Assembly (NCBI GenBank): GCA_021397845.1
Contig: CM038051.1
Location: 12,431,827-12,495,826 of the forward strand
Direction of reading: 5' to 3'
DNA from: Areca catechu
Taxonomy: Eukaryota; Streptophyta; Magnoliopsida; Arecales; Arecaceae
DNA length: 64,000 nt
Shown here: positions 45,748-58,316 of the stretch, in pieces
Layout: the number at the start of each line of letters is the position of its first letter
How positions within the stretch are numbered: position 1 is the first letter of the stretch
Program-made: the position numbers and the translations under genes
Notes under the pieces: model-generated
Database searches by the model: none
Told to the model about the DNA's origin: nothing
Seen by the model: the letters and a program-made list of their open reading frames with translations, nothing else

Positions 45748-48700
45748 CCTTGAGCTCTACAAACCCAGAGACACCCACCCACGCACTTGAAGAGAGTCTT
45801 AATTATATTGCTGGGTCATAGGGAGGATGTGGATATAATAAGACGAGCCATGAACAGGGGAGGAATGGCTGGACAGGTTTTATTTGTACATACACTTCAT
45901 GGGTTGTGTCATCAAAGGTGACACACTGACGTCTCTTACATGTATGTTTGATTGCTTTTTTATTTCTTGTGAGTGTACGCATGTAGAGTCGTAGACTTAG
46001 ACATGAACGCATGGTGGGATCACGTACCTTACGCATGGTGGAATATCCGATTTGGATATTAGCATAATTTCCAAGTTCTAACAATCAGACGTCACTTCCA
46101 TCGAGATCTTATCAAGTAAGAATTATACAATTAGCTATCTTCTGAGGAAAGATTGTTTTCATAGATATGACATTGGAATCTCTCATGTCAGATGCTTGCT
46201 CTTGTGTGCAAGGGATTGGGGGGTGGTTGGAAGAAAACAAGATCCACCAATAGCGTTAAGGTGGGTAGATGGAACTATCATGGTATAGAAAGACTGGCTT
46301 GAAGTTTGGATGCTGGTGAGGTACTTTTTATATTTGATTTGCTAAATACAACAATTCTTTTTGGTTTCCCCCATGATTCTCAATACGTCCTTATAGGCAG
46401 TGAGAGTATATTTGGCCATCTTATAGAGAGATCTATGCGTGGAATGGCTAACAAAATATTATTTATCTGCCATTGACTTTGGAAGTTCAAATTCCAAAGT
46501 TCAGCTAGGAAAATTTACAGGTAAAATTCCATTAAGATGCCAACATCGGTTGCCGGATTTTTACTTAACAAACGTTGTCGGTTAAATTGACACATTATCC
46601 ACCTTCAATGGTAAACTTTTCTGGAAGTCCCTGGCAAACTTGTGGATCAAGTATGTTCTAATGAAAAACCAGTTCACTGCCCAAATGGTGTGAATGAAAG
46701 AAAAGAAATAAAGAAACTAAAAAAATTTTCTTCTTCTCATACAAGCAAGTGCAGAGAAAGTTTAAAGAAATGCAAATGTACATTGTGATATAGGATTCTC
46801 GTGGCATGGGATATTGGGATGATATTTGTCCTTGCTTTGCCTAATCTTGGGGGAACTATCATTCATGGGCCAGCTCAACAACCGACATTAGTTGATATGA
46901 TTCCATGTACGCCCAAGTTGGGAGCACAAAAATATATAGCCCCTTTGTACTAGAAAAAATAAAAATAGCCCCCACTTTCATACTTTCAGTCACATGATCA
47001 TATATGCAGGCATCTTTCTGAGGTAACAAGTTTGAAAATGCTGCCGAGTAAGTCTTCACCGAGTGATTTGTTTTTGTTCACAAGCTTTCTGAAGTGCTCT
47101 TTTATACTAATGCCTCGAGCTAGGATTTTCTGTGTGCTATTGCTTTTTGATGAGACTTGATCGCTACTCTTTATGTGTATCTGCTTTAGATAACAAACCA
47201 AATGCTCCTTTACTTTCCAACCTAGTAAGTAATACCATAATGCAATATTTATATGCTTTTTTGGGAAGATAAGATGACCATCAACTGATTATTTAGATAA
47301 CAAGCACTGTTTAATATCGCATCAAGGAGCAGGGCAACTAAAAGGTAACATCCCAAGTTATATTAGACTAGAGAATCCAGTATATGGTTGGTGATCAGAT
47401 ATGGCACCTTTTAGATACTAGTATGTTAGTTCGCATGAAGTCTTGTCAAATGATCTCTTGCTAATTAACTTTCTTCACCTTCCGACATTTTCTAAGCAAG
47501 TAGCTGAAGGCTTTGTTTCTTCTATAGGTCATATTCCACCTCAGGGCTTTCTTTAAAGTTGGTGGGAAAGTGAGACAGCATTCAGATCCAAAGTAAATGA
47601 CAAGTGGGTGAAGGTTTTGTTGGGTTGGAAAGGCTCCAAAGCAGTACAGTCCAACATCCGAGAAGCTTGTGGAGGTAATTTTCAGTAAGGTTTATGCCAA
47701 TATATCCTTTGCCTTGAATTAAATTGGTGGAAAGGGCAGCAGGCATTGAACACACTGCACTGGGGTGCACATGCTTGCAAAAGGACTGTTTTTTTTTATT
47801 TTGATGGATGAGATCTCCTACATAATTATACTACTACCACTACTACATCATTGTGAACAACTTGAACAATCTAAAGACTTCAGTCATTCAGTAATATTGT
47901 TGTCAAAGTGCATAGTGGGCCATCTAATATCAAGAACCTATATATCTAATCATGATCGACAGCAATTAAAAATACTGAAGACTTTATTCTCATAATGAAT
48001 GGTTGACAGGCTGCCCCATCTTTTACATTTTTTATTGATAAGGACTGAAACTATCATTAAGGCTTTTCTTCTTGTACACCAATCAATCATAAATGGATGA
48101 TCGAATTAATAGATTTATTTGATCGAGATATAAAAATTTAAAATTTCCAAAACTGAAAAATTTGCTTGGTTTGTGGTTTAAGATTTGTTGATCCTAACCA
48201 GTGCTGCAGATTCCAAATTTAGAATTTCAACCATGGTCTTGATCATGATTTGTTTCATCAGCAAGTGAGCATTACCATGCTTCCCTATTTTGTATCCACA
48301 TCTCTGGACCCTTGAACCCTGTTAATGCTTTCAACCAAGAAACCTAACCCATCCATAAGTTGATCTTTGTTAACCTAAAAGAACATCCACCAATATAGCT
48401 TAAAAAACAAAAAAGAACATCCACCAATTCTCGAGATTCTCAGAAGTTTACATTATCTTGTAGTTGCTTGGTTTCGGCTTTTAAAGCACTAGATAGCCTA
48501 GATCTGCATTGCAGCACTGGCCACCCCTACGAAGGGTGGAAACATCAATATACTTGTGAATCTGGATGCAATATTCTTATCAAGAATCCAGTTCAGACAA
48601 TTCATGTTAACTCATTCTATTAAATAGAAGCCATGATTAGCATGATGCATTGGCCAAGATATTATTTAACTCATAAGATGATCCTGTAGCACTTTTTTGT

Positions 48701-49603
48701 CATTAGGTGGTGCACAATGGCACATTGAAAAATGTTACTTCTGTTCACTGAAAGCAATTGGCATAAACTTAATTGAATAATTATTTCGATACCAACATTA
48801 ATCATCTATCTAACAAAGCAATCGGGTGATCGCATCATGCAATGCATGGTTAATTCCATCGATCAGGATAATCGAATCAATTCATATAGTTTTTTTGTTT
48901 TCCTGCTGGACAAGGACATCTCCTCTAACCAATTCTTATATGGTTTCTAGAGAAGTTGTGCTTAAGAAACAAATCAGGTCGATTTTTTTATGATTATAGA
49001 AAACTTGGGATAATATCAAGATCACCTGATGGGTGTTGATGTGGTGCATCACCGGATGGGTCATTTTCAGCTCACTGAGGCCTCACCCACTAAAATCTCA
49101 TTGGCCTTCCATTGACAGTGATAAAGACGAAACCAAGCGCATGCTGCGTATACGCTACGAGATAACATCACCAGACCTCCCTTATTTATTTATTCTTTAG
49201 CCCAAAAAAAAAAAAAAAACCTCCCTTATTTATTAATGTCTCCATGTCACGCAAGTTGTACGGGAGCGTTGGATACTTCTTCCTCCACTATCAAAGTAAC
49301 ATGGGGGAAAAATTTACGGACCAAGTGGCAATGGCTTCATGTTATATGAATGATTGGTAACGCAACAATTGCAAGGAGCGTTTGGACGGTTGTATGTGAT
49401 TTAGTTACTGATATGCATCCTACTGGTAGAAGATTATAAAATAGAATAAAGAGTGATGTTTGGAAAAAAGTATACAGGAAATTTTGTTCTTGTGAGGGGA
49501 TAATGGATAGTATTGAACTTTTTTTTTTTTTTTTTGGTTGATCTGGTTGGGTGCAAGTTGGAGAAGTTTTTGACTTTTTTAACTCCTCGTGTGCATTTAT
49601 TTA

Positions 49604-49634
<31 letters not shown>

Positions 49635-50219
49635 GTATAAAGTATAACAATCCAGTAAAAAAATATTTAGCATGTTATAGCATTCTTTTGCATGTCACAT
49701 AAAATCAATGATATGGCTAGAGATATATTAACCTATTCTTTATATTACATTGAAAACTCCATTTGAAAATTTGAAATTCCGTACGGTGTGTTCTTATCCT
49801 CTGCCGTAGCATGTTGAACCTTGCATATCATGACACGTTACAGCTGTGATAGCACTGCGGTAGGTATTAGTTGAACTTTTCTTTCATCTATGATTTATAT
49901 TCATGCAGTCTTTCTTTACCTAAAAAATAGGGAGTCAAAAATTAATGCGGGCTACCATCGGGTGGATTTGAGGAGAATCCAACTACTAAAAAAGCACAAT
50001 TTTTTATCCAACTATTTAAAGCTGAAACATCCATACGGAAGAATGGTGAGGAACGGAATTATTAGCTGGTCTATTGAATGAAAATTCTATCAAACCTTAG
50101 AAGTTTCAAATCCCACAATTCTAGGTAATCTCATTTAAAGTTTGGGTGCCCGGAGAGTTATGCTCATTAAGTTCCACAACGCTTTTGTCGATGGTAACTC
50201 AAAGATCACTAAAGCCTCC
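45748..50219. other. MYB upstream region and intergenic DNA
   Basis: The first few hundred bases would hold the MYB promoter; no clear TATA box was pinned. The rest is AT-rich with short unrecognised frames. 49370-49640 holds a poly(T) run and a (TA)14 microsatellite. No gene is supported. Confidence 0.5.
49605..49632. repeat. (TA)14 microsatellite
   Basis: Fourteen uninterrupted TA dinucleotides. Confidence 0.95.
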
Positions 50220-50315
50220 TGATGTGGCATGATCGTTGACATGGAGCCCATGTCTGATCCAACTGGCAGTCAGGCTGACAGAAGGTGCTACCTGGATAAT
50301 GCCATCAGATAAGTG

Positions 50316-50470
50316 TCGAGGTCAAGGTCCCGGTCGAGGTTGAGCTCCCGATCACTTTCGTCCGAGGTCGAGCTCCCATTCAAGGTCGAGCTCCAGTTCG
50401 AGGTCGATCTTCTATTCGAGGTCAAGCTCCCGTTCGAGATCGAGCGCCTAGTCAAGGTCAAGCTCCCCGC
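50316..50470. repeat. Short tandem motif array in U3 of element B
   Basis: Seven to eight copies of a 20-24-bp unit around 'gttcgaggtcgagctcc'. The 3' LTR has the same array at about 61094-61190. The TCGAGGTCGAGC core resembles the 'cgaccgaggtggac/ctcgacctcg' motif in the family A arrays. Confidence 0.85.
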
Positions 50471-50616
50471 CTAAGATCAAACCTGAGCAAAGATATATAG
50501 GTCCGGTCTCCTCTCGAGCCATTAAGGGAGCGGTTGGGATAGCGACCCCAGCAGGTGGTGTCACCATCCTCACTAGAACACCCATGTCACTTAAAGAAGC
50601 AGCACATTCTATGGAA

Positions 50617-50822
50617 GGACACTCTATCAGGGTACGTCGCCTGCACCTTCTGCGAAGGGACACTCCACCAGGGCATGATGCCTGCACCTTCTATGGAGAG
50701 ACGTTCCGTCAAGGCATGCCGCATGCACCTCCTGCGGAGGAACTGCACGCTAGGGCACGTCGCCTGCATCCCCTATGGAGAGGTGCTTCGCCGGAGCATC
50801 AGGCCCTGCAGTACACTATCGG
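50617..50822. repeat. 41-bp tandem array in U3 of element B
   Basis: About five units start at 50617, 50658, 50699, 50740 and 50781, each with a 'ggacactcc.ccagggca' head and 'gcctgcaccttctgcggag' tail. In the 3' LTR the units start at 61333 and 61374 and the array is interrupted at 61474 by the nested solo LTR. Confidence 0.88.
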
Positions 50823-51223
50823 TACCTTCTTTGGAAAGGCGCTCCGTCCTGGGTATCGCACCCTGTAACCCATTACTTGCACCATCCAAAAAAGGAATGT
50901 TTTACCAGAAGTCTCAGATCCTGCAGCATTTCCCGCCAGACTAGTGCTCTGCCAGGTCCCTAGACATGACAACACGATGCTCATAAGGGAAAGTATCATG
51001 CCGGGGTGTCAAGCCCCGTGGCATGCCACTCACACTCATCCCAGTGGAAACACGCACTTCACAGTACTTCGCTTGCACTCATGGTAGAAGCTTTCTTCGA
51101 GGATTTTGCACATTGTCCCCCTCCTCTCAAGGAAGCGGGGACAAACCTGTGCTCCACCCAGAGGAGCCACACCAAGAGAACATCAGACCAGGGCTCTAAG
51201 TCCTACTAAATGAAACATGCTTC

Positions 51224-51231
51224 TATAAAAA
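51224..51231 (+). promoter_or_regulatory. Putative TATA box of element B LTR
   Basis: 'ctataaaaagc' lies 360 bp before the LTR end, a plausible U3/R position. The 3' LTR copy reads 'ctataagaagc' at about 63779, so the box has decayed there. Confidence 0.6.
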
Positions 51232-51591
51232 GCTTGAAGGGGCCTCTGGCGAAGATAAGCGCAAGTACGAGCAAACAAAGAGGAGCCTAGCCAAGAGCAG
51301 GAGGAACATCCAAAGACTCTCCCAAGAACTCCAACTGCTCTAACTCTACTCTCTCTTTTCAACATCCTCTGAACGTAGAGGCCATTTCGAACTCTTCGAA
51401 GGAGGATATGTTTTCCTTGATCGCCTACTGACTTGATCGTCTACTGACTTGATCGTCAGAATGCTCCCACCGAGATTCCTGGCCCGGGTCTCTTCTTTTT
51501 TGCAGGACCGATCATACCCGAAGATCTCTAGGTGGGAAGTCCACTTGACCGAGCCACGCCGGAGCTGTAGGCCACGGCAATCTAGGCTGCA

Positions 51592-51616
51592 ATAGATTGG
51601 CATGCCAGGTAAGGGG
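51592..51616 (+). other. Primer-binding region of element B
   Basis: 'atagattggcatgccaggta' follows the LTR end; the same site in element A has one different base. Confidence 0.7.
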
Positions 51617-51683
51617 AGACTGTAAAAAGACCAACAACAAGCCCCCCGTTGCTAGAAAAGCATTCGTGGAAACCCACGGCCCC

Positions 51684-53771
51684 ATGGTGATGACGTGCAC
51701 ACGGGAAGCTTCCATCAGCCGCATGGGGGATCCTCCCCATCATGGCAACCAGCATAGTCCAGAGAGGGAGATCCCCGCTCTGCCACCACCACCCCCGGCG
51801 GATCCACTGGTCATCGCACTCACCCAGTAGATCTAGGCCCTGGTTGTAGCGGTGCGCCAGTTGCACCATTAACACTGGTCCCTGGCTACACAATAGCAAC
51901 CAAGGATCCCTGCAGCCCAAGTCGCTGGATCTCGTGCTAGCTTGCGATCCTTCCAAGAAAGACCATCGCATCCGTGAGCCACGTCTTATCCCGGGGAAGC
52001 CTATGGACACCGAGGAAGAGGTAGTGGGATGGTTCAGCTAACCGGGACAACTAGTCCTCGGTCTCGGACCACGGTGCCTCATGCACCGCAAATGCCACCA
52101 CGGCAAGGCCCCCTTGCATGATCGCCTCCGACCCTTGTCTCCCTCTCCTCTGATAGCCTCGGTAGAAGGGTCCATCGACGAGGTAATCAAGCATCGAGCT
52201 GAGAGGCGCCTGGAGGAATAAGAGCACAAGCTGGTCGAGCAATCTCGCCAGTTTGCCAACCTGCATGGCTCCTCACATGAGCCTACGGGCTTTGACACCC
52301 GCCCACCTTTCTCACATAGAATCCAAGAGGAATCGATTTCTAGTTGTTTCCGCATGCCTCAGGTCGATCCCTACGTTGGGATGACTAACCCCCTAGACCA
52401 CCTTGAAAGCTACAAGGCTCTCATGAGAGTCCAGGGGGTCATTGAGGCCCTCATCTGTATCGCCTTCCCAGCTACTCTCCGAAAGGCCGCTCAAGTTTGG
52501 TACACCCATTTCGAGCCAAGGAGCATCGACTCCTTTGAGCAGTTGGAGAAGAAGTTCGTGGCGCACTTAGACGCTTGCCAGAGGTGCCACGCGAAGCTGA
52601 TAGCCTCTTTTCCATCTGCCAGCAGGATCATGAGTCCCTGCAGGACTACGTGTCCCGCTTTAAGGTTGCCACCCTGAAAATTTACAACTTAGATGAGCCC
52701 GTCGCCATATTGGCATTGAAGAGAGGGCTCAGGACCTCCCGCTTTACCTACTCCCTTAACAAGAAGTCCTCGAAGACTTACTCCAAGCTCCTCCTCCGCG
52801 TCCTTAAGTACATCCGTGCGGAGGAGGCAAATCGCACCAGGCGGGAGCTGAGCGGGAGGCCCCTGAAGAAGCAGCCCCAGGGGGAGCCCTCCGGGATGCA
52901 CGGGCTTAGGGCAACCCCAAACCTTCGAGCGAGCCCCAAGTCGAAGGAAGCTCCAATCCAGAAAGAGAAGTACACTCCACTCCTCACCCCAAGGTCTAAA
53001 ATTCTCATGGAGATCAAGGGCGAGCACTACCTGTGTCACCCTCCCCCGCTGAGGCTGTCAGGCGGTTGTGATAAATCAAAGTATTGCCAGTTTCATTGTG
53101 ACCATGGCCATGATATCGAGGATTGCCGCCACCTCTAGAGGGAGATTGAAGACTTAATCAGGAGGGGCTATCTCGAAAAGTTCGTAGGAGGCAGGACCCA
53201 TCCGAATCCCAAGGCACTGCAGCCCTTTCTCTTATCGACAACCAGCTCACTGAGAGGCCATGAGGATGATCTCTTAGGGAGCAAAGCATGGACCGAAAAG
53301 GACCAGGACGAGGGAAGGGGCCGACAATGGACTCCCCCTCATGGGGGAAGAGAAAGCTAGGATAGAAAATTTAAATAACGATGTTATTGTCGTCGAGATA
53401 ATGATAGCGAAACATCCTGTAAGATGGATTATGATCGATAGTAGAAATTGGACTGATATCCTTTTTTATGATGCTTTCTCTAACATGAATCTGTCTCCTG
53501 CTCTATTGAGGTCATGCACACCCCTCTGGTTGGCTTTATTAGAGGTTCCATAGGGGTGGAGAGAGAGATTACCCTCCTTGTCACCGCTAGGATGCCTCCT
53601 CAGCAAAGTACCGTTATGATGACCTTCACAGTTGTTAGACTTTTCTCACCCTATAATGTGATCCTTGGTCGTCTAGGACTCAACCAGCTAGATGCAATCA
53701 TATTTACCTGGCGGCTCCTAGTCCAGTTCCTAACCCCTTATGGAGTTGACGAGATGAAGGGGACTCCATAG
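51684..53771 (+). pseudogene. gag-protease of element B
   Basis: The frame opens at ATG 51684 (MVMTCTRE...), matching the start of gag in element A, but runs into several stops and frame shifts. Readable parts are the gag core 52354-52570 ('MPQVDPYVGMTNPLDHLESY'), its continuation 52575-53138, and the zinc knuckle C-x2-H-x4-H-x4-C in 'KYCQFHCDHGHDIEDCR'. The protease segment is 53341-53771. The protease active site is altered: the usual D-S-G reads D-S-R, so catalysis would be lost even without the stops. Confidence 0.85.
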
Positions 53772-53989
53772 TCGATCCAACATTGCCTGTAGGCTATCCC
53801 TGGGGCCAGATCCATCGAGGAGGACCCGGTCATTGACCAGCTAGACTAAAGAATGTAGGAGGCCAAAGATGGACCGGTTGAGCGCCTGCTATCATTCCCC
53901 CTCAGGGCGGATCCCTTGAAGACAAACACAAGTGGGAGCCCACCTGCCAGAGGATGAAAGGGCTCGCCTCCTTAACTTTCTTCAGGTGA

Positions 53990-56900
53990 ATGCTGATGTT
54001 TTCGCCTGGTCTGCAATCGACATGCCTGGGATTCCATCCGATGTATTACCCACAAGCTGAACGTCAACCCAAAGTGTCGTTCAATTTGATAAAAGAAAAG
54101 AAGCTTTGTCCCAGAGAAATGGCAATCAATGAGGAGGTGGAGAAGCTCCTCGCTGCAGGCTTCATCCGAGAGGTCTAGTACCCCAGCTAGCTAGCTAATG
54201 TGGTCATGGTCAAGAAGGCCAACAGGAAGTAGAGGATCTGCATGGATTACACTGACCTTAACCGTGTATGCTCAAAAGATAGCTTTCCTCTCTCCAAGAT
54301 TGATTAGCTGGTGGACACCACCTTGAAACACCATCTGCTCAGCTTCATGGATGCATTTTTCGGGTACAACGAGATCCGGGTGCACCCGGAAGACAAGAAG
54401 CACATAGCCTTTATGACGGACCGAGGGACCTACTGCTACAAGATGATGCCGTTCAGCCTGAAGAACGCTGGAGCAACATACCAACATCTGGTAAATAAGA
54501 TCTTCAAAGATCAGATCAGCCATAACATGCAGGTCTACGAGGACGACATGCTCATGATGAGTAGTCAGGAGTCAGACCACATCGCAGACCTTGCGAAGGC
54601 CTTCCACAACCTCCGTCTTCATCAAATGAAGTTGAACCTGGTCAAGTGCGCATTCGGCATCACTGCTGAAAAGTTCTTCGGCTTCATGATCATCCAAAGA
54701 GGGATCAAGGCCAACCCCGAGAACGTCCGGGCGATTAGCGACATGGAGCACCCCACCTCGCAGAAGCATGTCCAACGCCTGACCGGCTGGGTTGTGACTC
54801 TAAGCCGGTTCATCTCGCACTCCATCAAGCACTGCCTGCCCTTCTTTAAGGCACTGTACAAGATGCATGACTTTATCTGGACCGAAAAGTATCGAGAAGT
54901 ATTCGAGGAGTTGAAGAAGTTCCTTGCCTCTCCACTGCTCTCCAAATCGGAGGTCAGGGAGGAACTCCTCCTATATTTGGCTATTTCTTCAGGGGCCGTC
55001 AACTCGGTGCTTGTCTGCATAAACAGAGATGGAGTTCAGAGACTGGTGTACTATGCCAGCAAGCTACTTCAAGATGCGGAGATCAGGTATACCCGTTCTG
55101 AAAAAATTATTTATGCACTTATTATATCTGCTCAATGTCTCAGACCATACTTTCAAGCCCACCCGATCGCGGTCCTTACTGACCAACCTCTAAGAGCCAT
55201 CCTTAGCCATCGGATACATCCGGATGCCTTGCTAAGTGGGCAGTGAAGCTCAGTGAATTTGATATAACCTACCATCCGAGGCCATCTCAGAAAGCTCAGG
55301 AACTGGCTAATTTTTTGATGGGATGTGCCTTGACGAGCGAGGAGCCAGAAGATGCTTCCCTCGAGCACTCGACGGAGCCACCGGTGGAAGACACGGCATG
55401 GATCCTCCATGTGGACAGTGCATCCAATGCAGGAGGAAGTGGAGCTGGTCTCATCCTTGCCAACTCTGACAGGATTGTGGCCGAATGCATGTTGCACTTT
55501 CTTTTCAAAGCTACAAATAACCAAGTCGAGTACGAGATGCTCCTTGCGTAGTTAAAAGTATCCTGCAAGCTGGGCGTGTCGAGCCTGAGGGTCTTCACCG
55601 ACTCGCAATTGGTTGCAGGTCAAGTCTCAGGAAAATATGAAACCCAAGATCCCCAAATGGTGAAGTACCTGGAATGGGTGTGTTCGAGCACATCAAACTT
55701 TCGGCATTTTAGTATTTTCCACATCCCTCGTGGGGAGAATGCCCGTGCCGATACCCTCTCCAGGCTGGCGATCTCGTCGGACTCATCGCTGAGGTGCACC
55801 TACATCAAATACTTGGAGACCCCTAGTTACATGATTTCAGGTGAAGTCCAACATGTTGCTCCCGAGGCAAGCTAGATGGACCCCTACATCAAGTACATCA
55901 TCGACGGCACCCTGCCCGAGAATTGCAAAAAAGCTGGTCTCCTCAAAAAGAAGGCCACATGCTTCGTGCTGATGGATAGGCATCTCTATCAGAGGTCATA
56001 CTCTTGCCCCTTATTGAAGTGCCTAAGACCCTCGGAAGCCACCTATATGCTCCAAGAGATACACGAAGGCATCTGCAGGAACCATGTTGAGGGTAGGATG
56101 CTAGCATACAAAGCCATCCGACAGGGATACTACTAGAAAACTATGTGAAAAGATGCGGTTGACTTCGTGAGGAAGTGCGATCACTGCCAACGGCACGCTC
56201 ACATACAACATCAGTCGGCTTCACCACCATCCCAACTCTTTGTCCCATGACCGCTCGCTAAGTGGAAAATGGATATCTTAGGTCCCTTTCCCTTGCATCC
56301 GATCAATGGAATTACTTAATTGTGGCCATCGACTACTTCACCAAGTGGATCAAGGCCAAGCCACTGACACGGATCACTGAAACCAAGACCAGATCCTTCC
56401 TCTAGAAGTCAGTCATCTACCGTTTCGGCCTTTCATATTCAATCATCGCCAATAATGGATGGCAGTTCGATAACCAGGTATTCGAGGAGTTCTATACCGA
56501 CCTCAACATCCGCGATCACTTTACTTCGATGGCTCACCCACAGACCAACAGGGAGGCCGAGGTGACCAACCGAACCATTCTTCAAGGCCTCCGCACCAGA
56601 CTGGATGAAGCCAAGGATCGTTGGGCTGAGGAGCTCCCAAGTGTACTATAGGCCTACCATACTGCGCGCCTCAGACAATGACGGGTGAGACCCCATTCAA
56701 CCTAGTCTTTGGTTCTGAGGCTGTAATTTTCGTAGATATGGGTCTACCCACTCTGCGGGTGGAGCAATATGACAAAGTCGAGAATCCGGCCTACCTTCTC
56801 CTCAACCTGGACTTGTTAGAAGAAACAAGGGACAAAGCTCGACTCCGTATGGCGATGTACCGGCAACGAGTGGCCCGGTGTTACAACTCTCGCGTGAGGT

Positions 56901-57106
56901 TGAAGGCCTCTCGTCCAAGTGACCTCGTCCCACAGCGAGCCGAAGTCTCTTAACCGGGAGAATGTGGCAAGCTCTCTCCAAATTGGGAAGGTCCTTACAA
57001 GATGATCAAGGCCCTACCACAAGGAGCCTACCACCTTGTTAGACTTAACGGCGTTCAACTTCTCCAAACCTGGAATGCCAGTAATATGATGATGTACTAT
57101 CAATAA
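53990..57106 (+). pseudogene. Reverse transcriptase, dual RNase H and integrase of element B
   Basis: Reverse transcriptase blocks are readable from about 54030 to 55240 ('FMDAFFGYNEI', 'MPFSLKN'), with the catalytic motif Y-E-D-D in place of Y-V-D-D (both Asp kept). The gypsy RNase H follows ('VYYASKLLQDAEIRYTRSEK'), then, after a frame break near 55220, the second RNase H ('WILHVDSASNAGGSGAGLIL', 'FTDSQLVAGQ', 'ARADTLSRL'). Integrase has an HHCC finger ('IHEGICRNHVEG', 'FVRKCDHCQRH') and the core 'IVAIDYFTKWI'. The second acidic residue of its triad reads Asn ('ANNGWQF'), while the Glu region ('EAEVTNR') is kept. The C-terminal part ends at 57106 without a chromodomain, as in the Tat clade. 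At least eight in-frame stops are present. Confidence 0.85.
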
Positions 57107-57169
57107 TGTATGACTCTCTTTTGAGAATAAAGAAGAGCCCCTTTCTGGTACAGTCCTATCTCCCCTTTC

Positions 57170-57960
57170 ATGAAAGAAATCTATTCGTTGGACTCCAAGT
57201 TCGGCGAAGCAAGCCGGAAAACTCCAGAAGCCCCGCACTTTATCTATCGAGCTCTAAGTTCGACGAAGTAAGCCAGAAAACTCCTAAAGCCCCGTACTCT
57301 ATTCGTTGGACTCCAAATTCGATGAAGTAAACCCGAAAATTTTTGAAGCCCCGCACTCTATCCGTCAGACTCCAAGTTCGGTGAAGCAAGCCGAAAAACT
57401 CCAGAAGCCCCGTACTCTGTCCATCGGACTCCAAGTTCGGCGAAGCAAGTCGAAAAACTCCTAAAACCCTGTATTCTATCTGTCAGACTTCAAGTTTGGC
57501 GAAGTAAGCCGGAAAACTTCCAAAGTCCCGCACTTTATCCGTCAGACTCCAAGTTCGGCGAAGCAAGCCGAGAAACTCCTATAGTCCTGCACTTTATCCG
57601 TCGGACTCCAAGTTTGGCGAAGCAAATTGGGAAACTCCTAAACCCTCGTACTCTATCCGTTGGACTCCCAGTTTGGCGAAGCAAGCCGGAAAACTTCAGA
57701 AAATCCACACTCTATCTATCGGACTCCCAGTTCGATGAAGCAAGCTGAGAAACTCCTGAAGCCCCGTACTCTATCTGTCGAACTTCAAGTTTGGCGAAGC
57801 AAGCCAGGAAACTTCTGAAGCCTCGCACTCTATCCATCGGACTCCAAGTTTGGCGAAGCAAGCCGGAAAACTTCAGAAGCTCCGCACTCTACCCGTCGGA
57901 CTCTCAGTTCAGCGAAACAAGCTGGGAAACTCCAGAAGCCCCACATTCTTATCTGCATGA
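57170..57960. repeat. 59-bp tandem array downstream of integrase
   Basis: About 13 units of period 59, each with 'tccgtcggactccaagttcg', 'gcgaagcaagccgg', 'aaaactcc.gaagccccgcac' and 'tcta'. Units differ by scattered substitutions. The array lies between the end of integrase and the antisense gene. It is non-coding in any convincing sense. Confidence 0.9.
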
Positions 57961-58316
57961 TTTTAAGTCCGGCAAGGAATGCCGAAGAAGTTTCAAAGCC
58001 CCCACGGCCAACATTGAATTTCAAACTTGGCAAAGATGGCCGGAACCTTGGAAACCTTACACTCAACTACCATATGGTTTACGTTCCTGCCATGCAAAAA
58101 AAAGAGAAGGAAGAAGAGACAGGAAGTAGCAGAACAGAACTCATTGGAGAAGAAAAAGTTTACTCTTCATTAATGAAAGAAATTTTTACATTAGGAAGGA
58201 CCCCCCGACAGGCCAGGGAGTCCTCCAAAATATACTAAGTACAGAAGAAGAAAAATAGAAACTACGGAGAAGTCATCGGAGCCTTGCCGAGCCGACGGGG
58301 GCATCTTGTCGATCTC

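Larger units (their letters stand above)
50220..51591 (+). mobile_element. 5' LTR of element B
   Basis: It starts TGATGTGGCATGATC and ends 'ctaggctgca', 1372 bp, followed at once by the primer-binding motif. It shares its first bases and its R-U5 block order with the LTRs near 17 kb and 30 kb, although the middle is different. A TATAAAAA box lies at 51224-51231. Two tandem arrays sit in U3. Confidence 0.88.

Noticed and set aside
57170..57960. Possible repeat protein encoded by the 59-bp array
   Set aside because: A 59-bp period shifts frame every unit, so no repeating peptide can be kept.
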